This document shows positions 7,119 through 15,231 of a DNA stretch of 64,000 bases, piece by piece (within the stretch, counting starts at the first letter, position 1; every line of letters begins with the position of its first letter). This stretch comes from Cohnella silvisoli (lineage in GTDB: Bacteria > Bacillota > Bacilli > Paenibacillales > Paenibacillaceae). Below the pieces are notes generated by a model. It saw nothing but the letters and a program-made list of their open reading frames with translations. It was not told the origin of the DNA and did not search any database. Where the stretch lies: the NCBI RefSeq assembly GCF_021190915.1, contig NZ_JAIOAP010000014.1, positions 161,321 to 225,320 of the forward strand, given 5' to 3'. The position numbers and the translations under genes are program-made.

Positions 7119-9140
7119 TTACGCCACGCTCTCCACGCCGCCCAATTGCAACTGGTACATCGCAAAATACTTGCCGCCCTGCTGCATCAGCTCGTCGTGG
7201 TTGCCGCGCTCGGTGATGACGCCGCGGTCGAGCACGAGAATCTGATCGGCCGCGCGAATCGTCGACAGCCTGTGGGCGATGACGAACGTCGTCCGCCCGC
7301 GCTTCAGCACGTCGAGCGCTTGCTGAATGATCGATTCCGTCTCGGTGTCGATGCTTGCCGTCGCTTCATCCAAGATCAGAATCGCCGGATCGAACGCCAG
7401 CGCCCGCGCGAACGAGACCAGCTGCCGCTGTCCTGCCGACAATGTACTTCCCTTCTCGATAACCGGCTCATCCAACCCACCCGGCAGCTGCATGAACATA
7501 TCGTACGCGCCGACATCCCGCAAAGCCTGCTCGATTCTTTCCCGGGAAATAGACGGATCGTCCAAGCTGACGTTCGAGGCGATCGTTCCCGTGAACAGGA
7601 ACGGATCCTGCAACACGATGCCCATATGCTGGCGAAGCTGCTGCTTCGGCATATCTCTCACGTCGATGCCATCCACCGAAATGACTCCCCGCTCCACATC
7701 GTAGAACCGGAACAGCAGGTTCAGAATCGAGCTTTTACCCGACCCCGTATGCCCGACAAGAGCGACGGTCTCGCCCTGCCGCGCACGGAAAGTAATGTTC
7801 TTCAGCACATCCTCGCCCGGTTTGTACCCGAACGATACCGCCTCGAAGCTCACGTTTCCTTTGTACCGCTCCATTCGGCTGTCGGACACTTCAATCCCAG
7901 GCTCATCGAGCAGCGTGAATACCCGTTCCGCCGATACGCGAGCTACCTCCAGGTTTGAAAGTTGGTTCACGATCCCGACGATCGGATGCATCATCCGGTT
8001 CATGTAGTCGATGAAGGCGTACAGAACGCCGACCGTTACCGCTGCACCGAGCAAATCACCTGCGAACATCCATACGACCCCGATAAAGACGACGTTACGC
8101 AGCACGTTTACCAGGTTGTGCGACGTGATGGAATTCAGGCTGAGCAGTTTGTTCTGATATTTGAAATACTCGTCGTTCATCTCGTGGAACTCGGTCATCG
8201 TTTCCTTCTGCTTGCGGAACGCCTGGATAATCGGCATTCCTTGGATCGATTCGTTGATCATCCCGTTAATATCGCTAAGCCGCGAACGGATAACGTGATT
8301 ATATTTCGCCGCGAACTTGCGGTACACCATGATCCACACGTACAGGATCGGGATAAACGGCAAGGCGAACAATGCGAGTTTCGTATCAAGCACGAACAAG
8401 GCGCCGATAATGGCTGTAATATAAATAATTCCGGAGAAAAAATTAGCCAGAACCGACACGTACAACTCGCGAATCGCTTCCGTATCGTTCGTAACCCGAG
8501 CCACGACTTTACCCGCAGGCAAATTATCGAAGTATTGCACCGGAAGGCGTTGAATATGCCGGAACACGTCGTTGCGCATTTTACGGACGATCCGGTTCGC
8601 GGATACTTGGAGCAGATACCTCTGCCAATAAGCCAGCACAGCGCCTATCAACAACAATCCGACGTAACTGGCCGCCAGTATAATAATGCTGCGGAACTCC
8701 GGCTTATAGAATGCGTACATCTCGCCTGCCGTCAGCTTGGTTGCGGGAAATTGCTGCGTGCTCCCGTCATCCCTTAGAATGGACAATTGTCCGTCGCTGA
8801 CAGTTCGTTTGCCGGTATTCGGAACACCCGCCGCGTCGACGAAGTAGAACGTCCGCCCCGACTGCAAGACGCGGACTTCCCGGCCTTGGGTTTCTCCAGC
8901 CTTCCAATGATCCGAGCGCTTATACCAACTGCCTTCATAGGAAACGGCGTAGCTCTCTTCCTGTTTCGTCTCGTACCAGCTCTTCTCGATGCCCATGATG
9001 TTCGTGTCGATCATACGCTTAGCGAGGAAAGGGCCGACCAGTTCAACGCCCACCGCTAGCAACAGCAGCGCGAGCGCGAGTAGGATTGGTTTCTTGTAAT
9101 TCAAAGCATATTGAAATAATCGTTTGCCGTTGTTACCCAT
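7119..9140 (-). CDS. Heterodimeric ABC multidrug exporter, BmrD-type subunit
   Basis: A 673-residue half-transporter with fused membrane and ATPase domains, the same length as Bacillus subtilis BmrD (YheH). About 95 residues outside the membrane separate helix 1 from helix 2 (about 50-145), a feature of BmrD. The ATPase has GHTGSGKS (Walker A), the signature LSAGQRQ with Ala in place of the usual first Gly, Walker B ILILDEATASID with the catalytic Glu present, and the switch AHRLST. It therefore carries the catalytically competent Walker B for the pair. It lies 34 bases after the BmrC-type gene. The role is drug or lipid-like substrate export; in Bacillus the pair also affects sporulation signalling. 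Confidence 0.9.
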   Translation of the reverse strand: MGNNGKRLFQYALNYKKPILLALALLLLAVGVELVGPFLAKRMIDTNIMGIEKSWYETKQEESYAVSYEGSWYKRSDHWKAGETQGREVRVLQSGRTFYFVDAAGVPNTGKRTVSDGQLSILRDDGSTQQFPATKLTAGEMYAFYKPEFRSIIILAASYVGLLLIGAVLAYWQRYLLQVSANRIVRKMRNDVFRHIQRLPVQYFDNLPAGKVVARVTNDTEAIRELYVSVLANFFSGIIYITAIIGALFVLDTKLALFALPFIPILYVWIMVYRKFAAKYNHVIRSRLSDINGMINESIQGMPIIQAFRKQKETMTEFHEMNDEYFKYQNKLLSLNSITSHNLVNVLRNVVFIGVVWMFAGDLLGAAVTVGVLYAFIDYMNRMMHPIVGIVNQLSNLEVARVSAERVFTLLDEPGIEVSDSRMERYKGNVSFEAVSFGYKPGEDVLKNITFRARQGETVALVGHTGSGKSSILNLLFRFYDVERGVISVDGIDVRDMPKQQLRQHMGIVLQDPFLFTGTIASNVSLDDPSISRERIEQALRDVGAYDMFMQLPGGLDEPVIEKGSTLSAGQRQLVSFARALAFDPAILILDEATASIDTETESIIQQALDVLKRGRTTFVIAHRLSTIRAADQILVLDRGVITERGNHDELMQQGGKYFAMYQLQLGGVESVA

Positions 9141-9174
9141 TGGTTAATGTCACCTACATTTCGTCTCTTACTTT

Positions 9175-10926
9175 TTATTGCTCTACGATAGAGGCCAGTT
9201 GCTGCCTGTCATATTGCTCCTTGTACCATCCGCCAAGCTTCAGAAGCTGCTCATGCGTGCCTTCCTCGGTAATCCGTCCTTCGTCCAGCACGACGATCCA
9301 ATCCGCATGCTGCACCGCGGTTAGCCGGTGCGTCGTAATGATTGTCGTCTTGCCTTCCCGCTCGGTGCGGATGCCCTCCAATATTTCCGTTTCCGTCTTC
9401 GCGTCGACCGCCGACAGCGCATCGTCGAGCATCAGAATTTCGGGGTCGGCGATGACCGCCCTCGCGATGCTTACCCGCTGCTTCTGCCCGCCGGATAACG
9501 CCACGCCTTTCTCGCCGACCAGCGTCTCCAGGCCTTCCGGCAAGAACGCCACGTCCTTGCGGAACGACGCCAACTCAAGCGCCCGATTAAGGCGTGACTC
9601 ATCCGCGGCCTCCTCCGTGCTGCCGAACCAAATGTTCTCGCGAATCGTTTTGCTGAACAGAATCGGCTGCTGCGGAACATATCCGATCCAGCTCCGCAAG
9701 CGATCAAGCTCCAGTTCCGTCAAGGGAACTCCGCCGGCTTTCAGGCTGCCCTTGCCCATCGGATATTCTCTGAGCAACTGCTTAAGCAAAGTTGTTTTCC
9801 CGCTTCCCGTCCGTCCAACGACGCCTAACGTCTGACCGCGACGAAGCGATAGGGAGATATCGACCAGATTGTCGATAGACGAGGATGGGTAACGGAACGT
9901 TACGTCTTCGAACGTGATCGATTCCGGGACATCCAACACAACGGGAGCCTCGGCTTCCTTCACGTCCGCCTTTACGCCTAACGTTTCGTTGATCCGGTCT
10001 AACGACGCGTTGCCGCGCTGCATAATATTGATCAGTTCCCCGATGGCGAACATCGGCCAGATCAGCATCCCGAGGAACATGTTAAACGATACCATCTCGC
10101 CTAGCGTAATCTCGCTGCGGAACACGAGCACCGCGCCGTAGCATAATCCGATCAAGTAACTGATTCCTACCAGAATTTTAACCGTCGGCTCGAATAACGC
10201 GTCGATTTTGGCGACGGCGATATTTTTATCGAATACATCGTCCGTCATCTTGCTGAATCGCTTGCGATCCGCTTCTTCCTGTACGAAAGCGCGGATAACC
10301 CTGACGCCCGACACCGATTCCAGCACCTGATCGTTCAAGCCGCCGAAGGCATCCTGCGATTTCATGAACCGATCGTGGATCTTCTTGCCGAAATGCTGCA
10401 TGAGCAACGCCATAATCGGCAGCGGCAGCATCGCCGCAAGCGTTAGCTTCCAACTGATCAGCCCCGCCATGACCACTAGAATCGTGATCATGAACAAAGT
10501 AGAATCGATGAGCGTCAATATTCCGAAGCCGGCCGTTACCGACACCGCGCCCAAATCGTTCGTTGCCCGGGCCATCAGGTCTCCCGTGCGGTTGCGTTCA
10601 TAGAACGTTGGGTTCATCTTCAGCAGATGACGCATCAGACGAGAGCGCATCATACGCTCGAGCACGAACGCGCCTCCGAATAATTGATAAAGCCAAATAT
10701 AAGTCAGGATGTATCCCCCAACGGTCAACGCTCCCCAGAATACGAGCAGCTGCGTCAGCTTGCTCGCGGTCAGCGTCTCCTGATGGATACCGTCGATTGC
10801 CACTCCGATAAGCTTCGGAGGAATGATTTCCAGAATCCCTACGATCGTAAGAATTAAAATAGCAATCGTATATCTCTTCCAGTGCATCCGGAAAAACCAG
10901 CTTAACTTCTTCAGTACGATAAACAT
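9175..10926 (-). CDS. Heterodimeric ABC multidrug exporter, BmrC-type subunit
   Basis: About 583 residues from the ATG at 10926 (product begins MFIVLKKLSW), matching BmrC (YheI). A 32-residue in-frame upstream extension would be translated from a leader terminator and is rejected. It has six membrane helices, then GRTGSGKT, LSGGQKQ and Walker B ILMLDDALSAVD, where Asp replaces the catalytic Glu; the switch is THRLT. A degenerate site of this kind is typical of one partner in heterodimeric exporters. The ribosome site is weak (GAGGGG about 15 bases upstream), so translation may depend on leader structure. It is first in the two-gene operon and follows a leader peptide and two terminators. Confidence 0.9.
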   Translation of the reverse strand: MFIVLKKLSWFFRMHWKRYTIAILILTIVGILEIIPPKLIGVAIDGIHQETLTASKLTQLLVFWGALTVGGYILTYIWLYQLFGGAFVLERMMRSRLMRHLLKMNPTFYERNRTGDLMARATNDLGAVSVTAGFGILTLIDSTLFMITILVVMAGLISWKLTLAAMLPLPIMALLMQHFGKKIHDRFMKSQDAFGGLNDQVLESVSGVRVIRAFVQEEADRKRFSKMTDDVFDKNIAVAKIDALFEPTVKILVGISYLIGLCYGAVLVFRSEITLGEMVSFNMFLGMLIWPMFAIGELINIMQRGNASLDRINETLGVKADVKEAEAPVVLDVPESITFEDVTFRYPSSSIDNLVDISLSLRRGQTLGVVGRTGSGKTTLLKQLLREYPMGKGSLKAGGVPLTELELDRLRSWIGYVPQQPILFSKTIRENIWFGSTEEAADESRLNRALELASFRKDVAFLPEGLETLVGEKGVALSGGQKQRVSIARAVIADPEILMLDDALSAVDAKTETEILEGIRTEREGKTTIITTHRLTAVQHADWIVVLDEGRITEEGTHEQLLKLGGWYKEQYDRQQLASIVEQ

Positions 10927-10958
10927 ATCTGTTGTTTCACACCCCTCTAAATGAAGAA

Positions 10959-10991
10959 CAAAAAAGGCATACCGCCGTAAGCGACACGCCC
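10959..10991 (-). terminator. Second (gene-proximal) terminator in the bmrC leader
   Basis: On the minus strand GGCGTGTCGC and GCGGTATGCC pair over about ten positions, including G-U pairs, followed by TTTTTT. It ends only about 30 bases before the BmrC-type ATG, so it must be read through for expression. Confidence 0.7.
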
Positions 10992-10993
10992 TC

Positions 10994-11014
10994 ACGGATT
11001 GCCAAGCAATCCGT
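10994..11014. repeat. Perfect inverted repeat in the bmrC leader
   Basis: ACGGATTG and CAATCCGT arms around a five-base loop, directly upstream of the second terminator. There is no T-run. It may be an alternative structure that competes with or supports that terminator (inference). Confidence 0.5.
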
Positions 11015-11070
11015 TCCCGCAATGGGCGTTGAAACCGGTCATAGACCGTCGCAACTACCCGATGCGATAT

Positions 11071-11107
11071 AAAAGGCGCACGATTACGTCACCGTAACCA
11101 TGCGCCC
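11071..11107 (-). terminator. First attenuator terminator in the bmrC leader
   Basis: A long hairpin, GGCGCATGGTTACG with CGTAATCGTGCGCC, loop GTGA, followed on the minus strand by TTTTAT. It lies 45 bases after the leader peptide stop, the spacing expected for ribosome-mediated attenuation. The GGTTACG of its 5' arm also occurs at the leader ribosome site (minus strand of 11243-11249), so that site could pair with the same 3' arm. Confidence 0.8.
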
Positions 11108-11151
11108 TACTACGAATGAAAGAGAATCCACCATTCCCTAGTTCGTAATAA

Positions 11152-11241
11152 TCAATTGGCGAGAGGGTTACGTCCATATTCATTGAAATCATATGCTCCG
11201 CCAACCGGCGGAAATGCAATATAAAGATGTCCGTTGCGCAT
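11152..11241 (-). CDS. Leader peptide of the bmrCD-type operon (BmrB analogue)
   Basis: A 29-residue open frame that begins MRNGHLYIAF, contains a Pro-Pro pair followed by Val-Gly-Gly, and ends NPLAN. It has a near-perfect AAAGGAGGG ribosome site eight bases before the ATG and sits 34 bases after a strong promoter's start region. In Bacillus subtilis the bmrCD genes follow bmrB, a short leader peptide whose stalled translation in the presence of ribosome-targeting antibiotics prevents termination. The same layout here (promoter, short peptide, terminator, exporter genes) argues for the same logic, although the peptide itself shows no similarity I can recognise. Confidence 0.78.
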   Translation of the reverse strand: MRNGHLYIAFPPVGGAYDFNEYGRNPLAN

Positions 11242-11281
11242 GTCCGTAACCCTCCTTTCCGTTCATCAAAGTATATTTGTC

Positions 11282-11311
11282 ACTTTACCATCGGCCCCCA
11301 AGAACTGTCAA
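11282..11311 (-). promoter_or_regulatory. SigA promoter of the bmrCD-type leader
   Basis: On the minus strand a perfect TTGACA -35 box, an 18-base spacer and a TAAAGT -10 box. The predicted start lies about 34 bases before the leader peptide ATG. Confidence 0.8.
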
Positions 11312-11429
11312 CGGGCATTCTTGAAATATTTATAAGTTTTTTATTTGAGATTTCAGTATACGTTTGTTTAGAGTGTTCGAATGGGTAAACAACGGTAGAA
11401 GAGCTGGAGCCGGGAAGGAGGTTGGCGAT

Positions 11430-11918
11430 GTGCCGTTTATTGCGATCTATTTTCTCATCGTGTTGCTGGTCATCGAGATTGCCGTCGTCCCCATCGTTCT
11501 GTCCGTAATCCTTTTCCTGTTGCGGCTTCCGACGATGAAACCTATTCTGACGACCAAGTTTAATCTTCCTCTTGAACAGAAATTCGAGATTCATGAGCTG
11601 CCCATTAAAGACGTGCTTCTTCATACCGAAGAGGATACATTCATAGATATTCCCATCGGACCGGAATCATCCCAGGTCGGGCATACTTTGGAGAAGCTGT
11701 GCCAAGGAGAGCCTGACCTCAATGTGTTATTCATCCAGCGAGGCACGGAAACGGTGCGGAAGGAACGGTTGCGGACCAAGCTCGAATCAGGCGACATCCT
11801 ATACGTATACGGCGAGAAGAACATCATCAACCGAACGTTCGCTAAGGAATTGAAAGCTAAAGCAGCCGAGCTGCAAAATGAAAAGAGTACCCTGTCGTGG
11901 ATAGGAAGAGGTGGCTAA
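11430..11918 (+). CDS. Single-pass membrane protein with TrkA_C-like domain
   Basis: A 162-residue protein from the GTG at 11430, chosen because AAGGAGG lies eight bases upstream; an ATG at 11364 in the same frame has no such site. A long hydrophobic segment (about residues 2-32) is followed by a soluble domain (about 60-140) with the pattern of the RCK/TrkA C-terminal ligand-binding domain, ending GDILYVYGEKNIINR. Such domains gate potassium and other cation transporters by binding nucleotides. Two bases separate its stop from the ATG of the CorA-like gene, so the two are probably translationally coupled and may form one cation-transport unit (inference). Confidence 0.78.
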   Translation: MPFIAIYFLIVLLVIEIAVVPIVLSVILFLLRLPTMKPILTTKFNLPLEQKFEIHELPIKDVLLHTEEDTFIDIPIGPESSQVGHTLEKLCQGEPDLNVLFIQRGTETVRKERLRTKLESGDILYVYGEKNIINRTFAKELKAKAAELQNEKSTLSWIGRGG

Positions 11919-11920
11919 AC

Positions 11921-13365
11921 ATGATCATTGCCCAGAGCGAGGAACCTTTGCTTAAGAGGGCGATTTTTCAATTGATATTTCCCTTCTCATTGGAGCGCGA
12001 TTGCCAAGACCAGCTGCGGGAAACCCTTCTGAAAGAGGGTTCGTTTCTTTTCAGCTGGGGGACTTGGATTTGGAAAAAGCTTTCTACGGTCCGGACAACC
12101 GAGTATCCCATCGGGATATGGAGCGTTACTATTTGCCGTTCACCAATCATGTGCTGTTCCCGAGCCAGGATGACCCGGAAGCGTTCCGCAGACTGACCAA
12201 GGCGGTAAACATACAAGCCGAGTTCCATACCCGGCAGCTTAGTATCCCGTTCGCGGTCCACTCCGTCGATCTATTTCTGTGTCCGTTCAACACGGGGTTT
12301 CTTACGCTGCGCGTGGAGCTTAACCCGAACCATGAGATTTCGTTCAGCCAGGCGATTGAATTCGGCGACAGGATGCGTCATCTTCAGGACACGAACAAGC
12401 TGGATCTTAATGCCTACATAGAGACTGGCGGTACGAGGTATGAGGAGGTCGAGGAATTCGTCTTTCAAGTACTGGCTCCTCATTTGCTGCCATTCTTGGA
12501 TCAATCTCCGATGGAGGGCACTTATTTCGAGAAACTTCCTTTTTTCATGGATGATCGGATGTTCGTTATCGGTTTTTGCGCTTTCCCCGAGGATTCCGAT
12601 ATCACCCTTCTGCACCGTTATCGCGCCGGGCGCCTTGACGGCTTGGATGTGCAGGGCAATGCGAGAATCGGAGCAAGCTACCAGCCTTACATGGAACAAT
12701 ACAGCAACAAATTCGAGTATAATCGTTGGGCTCCCAACACTTATTACATAACGGACGAAACCTGTTTTATTTGCCTTACACGCGAGAAAATAGATATCGC
12801 AAACCGGCTGGCCAATCAAATGTACGGGGAGTATTACTACGGGCTCATGCTCAATTTGTTCCACAGGATCGTCTTGCTTAAATTGTCGATTGCTTATTCT
12901 CAGGTACAGTTGGAACGAAAACAGGAGCATACGGAGGAACTAATCCGCGATATTACATGTTTCTTCGCTAAATATTATTTTGTCGAGATCGTCTCCCAGA
13001 CTCAAGGTCGGGAAATCTTTCACCAGCTTCGCGCCGTCTACGGTAACGATGAACTGTTCGAGGACGTTAAGCAGACGCTCAACGATCTGTACAAGTACCA
13101 GGAAACCCGCACCTCCAAGCGATCCAGCTATCTGCTGACTATCCTCACGATTTATACGGTTATAAGCGGAATATACGGCATGAACCAGGTCATCGAGGAC
13201 TTGAAGGGAAACTACACTTGGTCATTCTTGCGCGGTTATTCGAGCTTCCAATGGATCGCATTCGCCGTCACTTTCTCCGGCCTGGCCGTCGCTTTCCTGC
13301 TTGTCATCGGCGTCCTATGGAAATGGGGGAGGGACTTCCTACGCAGGTATCGCAGGAAGGGCTGA
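11921..13365 (+). pseudogene. CorA-like cation transporter gene interrupted by a frameshift
   Basis: An ATG at 11921 opens a frame beginning MIIAQSEEPLLKR that runs to about 12052, where it loses sense. The -1 frame continues from about 12049 with QLGDLDLEKAFY to 13365. Joining them inside TTTCTTTTC (12044-12052) gives one continuous protein of about 481 residues. Its C-terminus has two membrane helices and the motif YGMN at the end of the first, the signature of CorA-type magnesium channels; the N-terminal 390 residues would be cytoplasmic. One missing T in the T4 run explains the break. The distal frame alone can start at a TTG (12001) but has no ribosome site. Sequencing error, true mutation and programmed slippage all remain possible. 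Confidence 0.75.
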
Positions 13366-13532
13366 GCTGCATAGCTGCATTAAATAAGTAACGCACAGAG
13401 ACTTTGCCTTCGGCCCTTTTACTTTTGGCGGATATCCGTAATAAAGCAATCGAACCCATGAACTCCCTTGTAACTCTGGGAGAGGGGGAGGGGCGATCGG
13501 TCCGACTTTCCTGTTCATGCCTACGACTTTTC

Positions 13533-13710
13533 GCGAAACGTACCTTTATCCCTTTGTATCAGAAGCAGAATAGGACCACCGAAACGGCTCCCACCTCCTT
13601 TCCTCGAAAACGTGCCTTTATCCCCTCGCATCAGAAGCAGAATAGGACCACCGCAACGGATCCTACCTCCTTTCCGCAAAAACGTCCCATTATCCCTTCC
13701 GATCAGAGGG
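13533..13710. repeat. 72-bp tandem repeat, about 2.5 copies
   Basis: Two full units and one partial unit with an exact 72-base period (shared core CGTNCC at 13539, 13611 and 13683). Each full unit carries ATCAGAAGCAGAATAGGACC. Because 72 is a multiple of three, open frames cross it on both strands, and each unit read on the minus strand contains AAAGGAGGT. Nothing marks either frame as a gene. With the flanks it fills most of the 475-base gap between the CorA-like and transposase-like genes. Confidence 0.85.
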
Positions 13711-13772
13711 AAAAACCCTTGTTCATGCTTTTGAAAATAAACCAGGAAAGTTGCAATTTCACCCGTCACCTC

Positions 13773-13801
13773 TTGATAATAGAACGTACGTTTGGTATGA
13801 T
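13773..13801 (+). promoter_or_regulatory. SigA promoter of the transposase-like gene
   Basis: TTGATA, a 17-base spacer and TATGAT, ending about 40 bases before the ATG. It is overlapped by an inverted repeat, AATAGAACG at 13778 and CGTTCTATT near 13826, which may be an autoregulatory site or part of an element end. Confidence 0.72.
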
Positions 13802-13840
13802 GGGAACAAGAACAAGCGTTCTATTTCGGGAGGGAAGTCT

Positions 13841-14767
13841 ATGTTTCCAGATCATCTGACCTTCGAGGCATTTTGCCAGCAGTTCAACTCCGAGCAGGCT
13901 TGCGCCGAGGCGCTGTTCGAAGCCAGATGGCCGGACGGCTTCCGTTGCCCGACTTGTCGTCATCCTCATTTTTATCTCATCCAAACGCGCAGACTGCCTC
14001 TCTACGAATGCCGCTCCTGTCGCCATCAGACTTCTGTCATCGCCGGCACCATCATGGAAGGCAGCTCCACTTTGTTGACCCGTTGGTTCCAAGCGATGTT
14101 TCTGATCTCCCGGCCTTCCGGCATCAGCGCCTCCCGCCTGTCCCAAGTGATTCAGGTCACCTATAAGACCGCGTGGCTCATCGCAAGAAAAATCCGCCAT
14201 GCCCTGCAACAAGCCGATGAAGGCGACCCGCTCACGGGTGTTGTGCGAGTTGACCCTATCTCTTACGGTTACACGTATTATAGCGAGGCCAAGCAGCCGC
14301 TGTTGATCGGCGGATCCCTCGACGAGCGAGACGAGCCTCAGCAGGTCAAAATCAAACAACCGGATCCCAGCCATGTGAATAACGCGTTGAGGTGGATTGA
14401 AAAACCTGGCGTCCAAGCGTTCGTAGACAATCATATAGATAAAAAAGCCGTGACCGTTTTGGGGCGCGGCAAACTTCACCCTGCTTTCAACCCCATCAAG
14501 TGGACTGTGACCGCGTGGCTGAATAATACGTTTCAAGGCATCGGAGCTAAACATTTGCAGGCTTATTTAGACGAGTTTTGTTTCCGGTTGAACTTAAAAC
14601 TCCGCCATGCCCCGGTATTCAGCCAACTGCTCCATTGGTGCGCTGTGACGCCAACCTTGACTTACAAAGATCTGACCCGCAGCAAACCGGTTCTCACCGT
14701 TCCCTGGGTGGTCTGGGGAAGCAAAGCGAAGTGGAAAGGAAAATATCTCACCCTATGGAATGCTTGA
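13841..14767 (+). CDS. IS1595-like transposase with N-terminal zinc ribbon
   Basis: A 308-residue protein from the ATG at 13841 (GGGAGG upstream). An N-terminal zinc ribbon (CPTC about residue 42, CRSC about 63) is typical of IS1595 transposases and is followed by the conserved TSVIAGTIMEGS block. The C-terminal half ends in AKHLQAYLDEFCFRLN, the conserved end of the family's DDE domain. The first catalytic motif, usually ExDE, reads VRVDP, so activity is doubtful. I see no terminal inverted repeats or target duplication. It has its own promoter, and repeats flank it on both sides. It may be a decayed or domesticated element. Confidence 0.8.
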   Translation: MFPDHLTFEAFCQQFNSEQACAEALFEARWPDGFRCPTCRHPHFYLIQTRRLPLYECRSCRHQTSVIAGTIMEGSSTLLTRWFQAMFLISRPSGISASRLSQVIQVTYKTAWLIARKIRHALQQADEGDPLTGVVRVDPISYGYTYYSEAKQPLLIGGSLDERDEPQQVKIKQPDPSHVNNALRWIEKPGVQAFVDNHIDKKAVTVLGRGKLHPAFNPIKWTVTAWLNNTFQGIGAKHLQAYLDEFCFRLNLKLRHAPVFSQLLHWCAVTPTLTYKDLTRSKPVLTVPWVVWGSKAKWKGKYLTLWNA

Positions 14768-14849
14768 TGCTTGGGATGACTGCTTTTTAAGTTGCCGATA
14801 ACACGTTTCATTCAATACAATTCACGAAAAGGCAAACTTGTGCGTAATA

Positions 14850-15020
14850 TCCCGGAATACGTTGATTGCAACTCCCACTCAAGGCATGACATTTTAATAT
14901 CTGCTGATTGGCGACTCCCCGCTCAAGTCACATGACATTCGAAAATCCGTTGATTCGCGGCAACTCACTTCTGTCATGACATTCGTAAATCCACTGATTG
15001 GCAACTCGCTTCTGAGGCGG
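14850..15020. repeat. About 46-bp tandem repeat, four diverged copies
   Basis: Units share ATGACATT, then a variable 10-12 bases, TGATTG, and CAACTC...CT(C/T)A or a close variant. Units start near 14850, 14886, 14932 and 14975. Unit length varies by a few bases and no unique spacers separate them. It lies just past the transposase-like gene. No open frame of significance crosses it. Confidence 0.7.
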
Positions 15021-15045
15021 GGGGATAATGGTACGTTTTCTCCGA
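15019..15045. repeat. Inverted copy of the 72-bp repeat core
   Basis: GGGGATAATGGTACGTTTTC is the reverse complement of the core at 13679-13700 (AAAACGTCCCATTATCCC) with one mismatch over 18 bases. The transposase-like gene and the 46-bp repeats are thus bracketed by the same sequence in opposite orientation. The rest of the gap to 15190 shows only a short GCTGTCC/GGACGGC hairpin near 15130. Confidence 0.65.
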
Positions 15046-15189
15046 AATGGCACGGAAATTAGGTGCCGGTTTTTCCCTACATTTCCCAGATGAGTAGATG
15101 GTCATAAACTCCCTGTTCGTACAAGTAAAACGGGCTGTCCTTGGGACGGCGGCATACGTTTGTATCGAGCTATCACTTCTGATAATTTG

Positions 15190-15220
15190 AAAAAAGCGCA
15201 GACCCGAGGGTTGCGTCTTC
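15190..15220 (-). terminator. Terminator of the htrA-CxxH operon
   Basis: On the minus strand ACGCAACC and GGTCTGCGC pair around CTCG and are followed by TTTTTT. It lies 12 bases past the CxxH/CxxC gene stop and probably ends the long walR-to-htrA transcript. Confidence 0.75.
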
Positions 15221-15231
15221 TGCTTTATTGC

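Noticed and set aside
7053..7958. Plus-strand 301-codon frame rich in Arg, His and Gln
   Set aside because: Antisense to the ATPase domain of the BmrD-type gene, and its composition is typical of a shadow frame.
10927..11022. N-terminal extension of the BmrC-type protein
   Set aside because: It would be encoded within the second leader terminator and lacks a ribosome site.
12001..13365. CorA-like protein starting at TTG 12001
   Set aside because: The first 15 residues (PRPAAGNPSERG...) do not look like the family, there is no ribosome site, and the ATG at 11921 in the other frame supplies a better N-terminus.
13404..13859. Plus-strand 151-codon frame and minus-strand 82-codon frame across the 72-bp repeats
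   Set aside because: Both stay open only because the unit length is a multiple of three. Composition is repetitive and the plus-strand frame runs through the transposase promoter and start region in another frame.
13533..15020. CRISPR array
   Set aside because: The repeats are contiguous or nearly so, with no unique spacers of constant length, and no cas genes are present.
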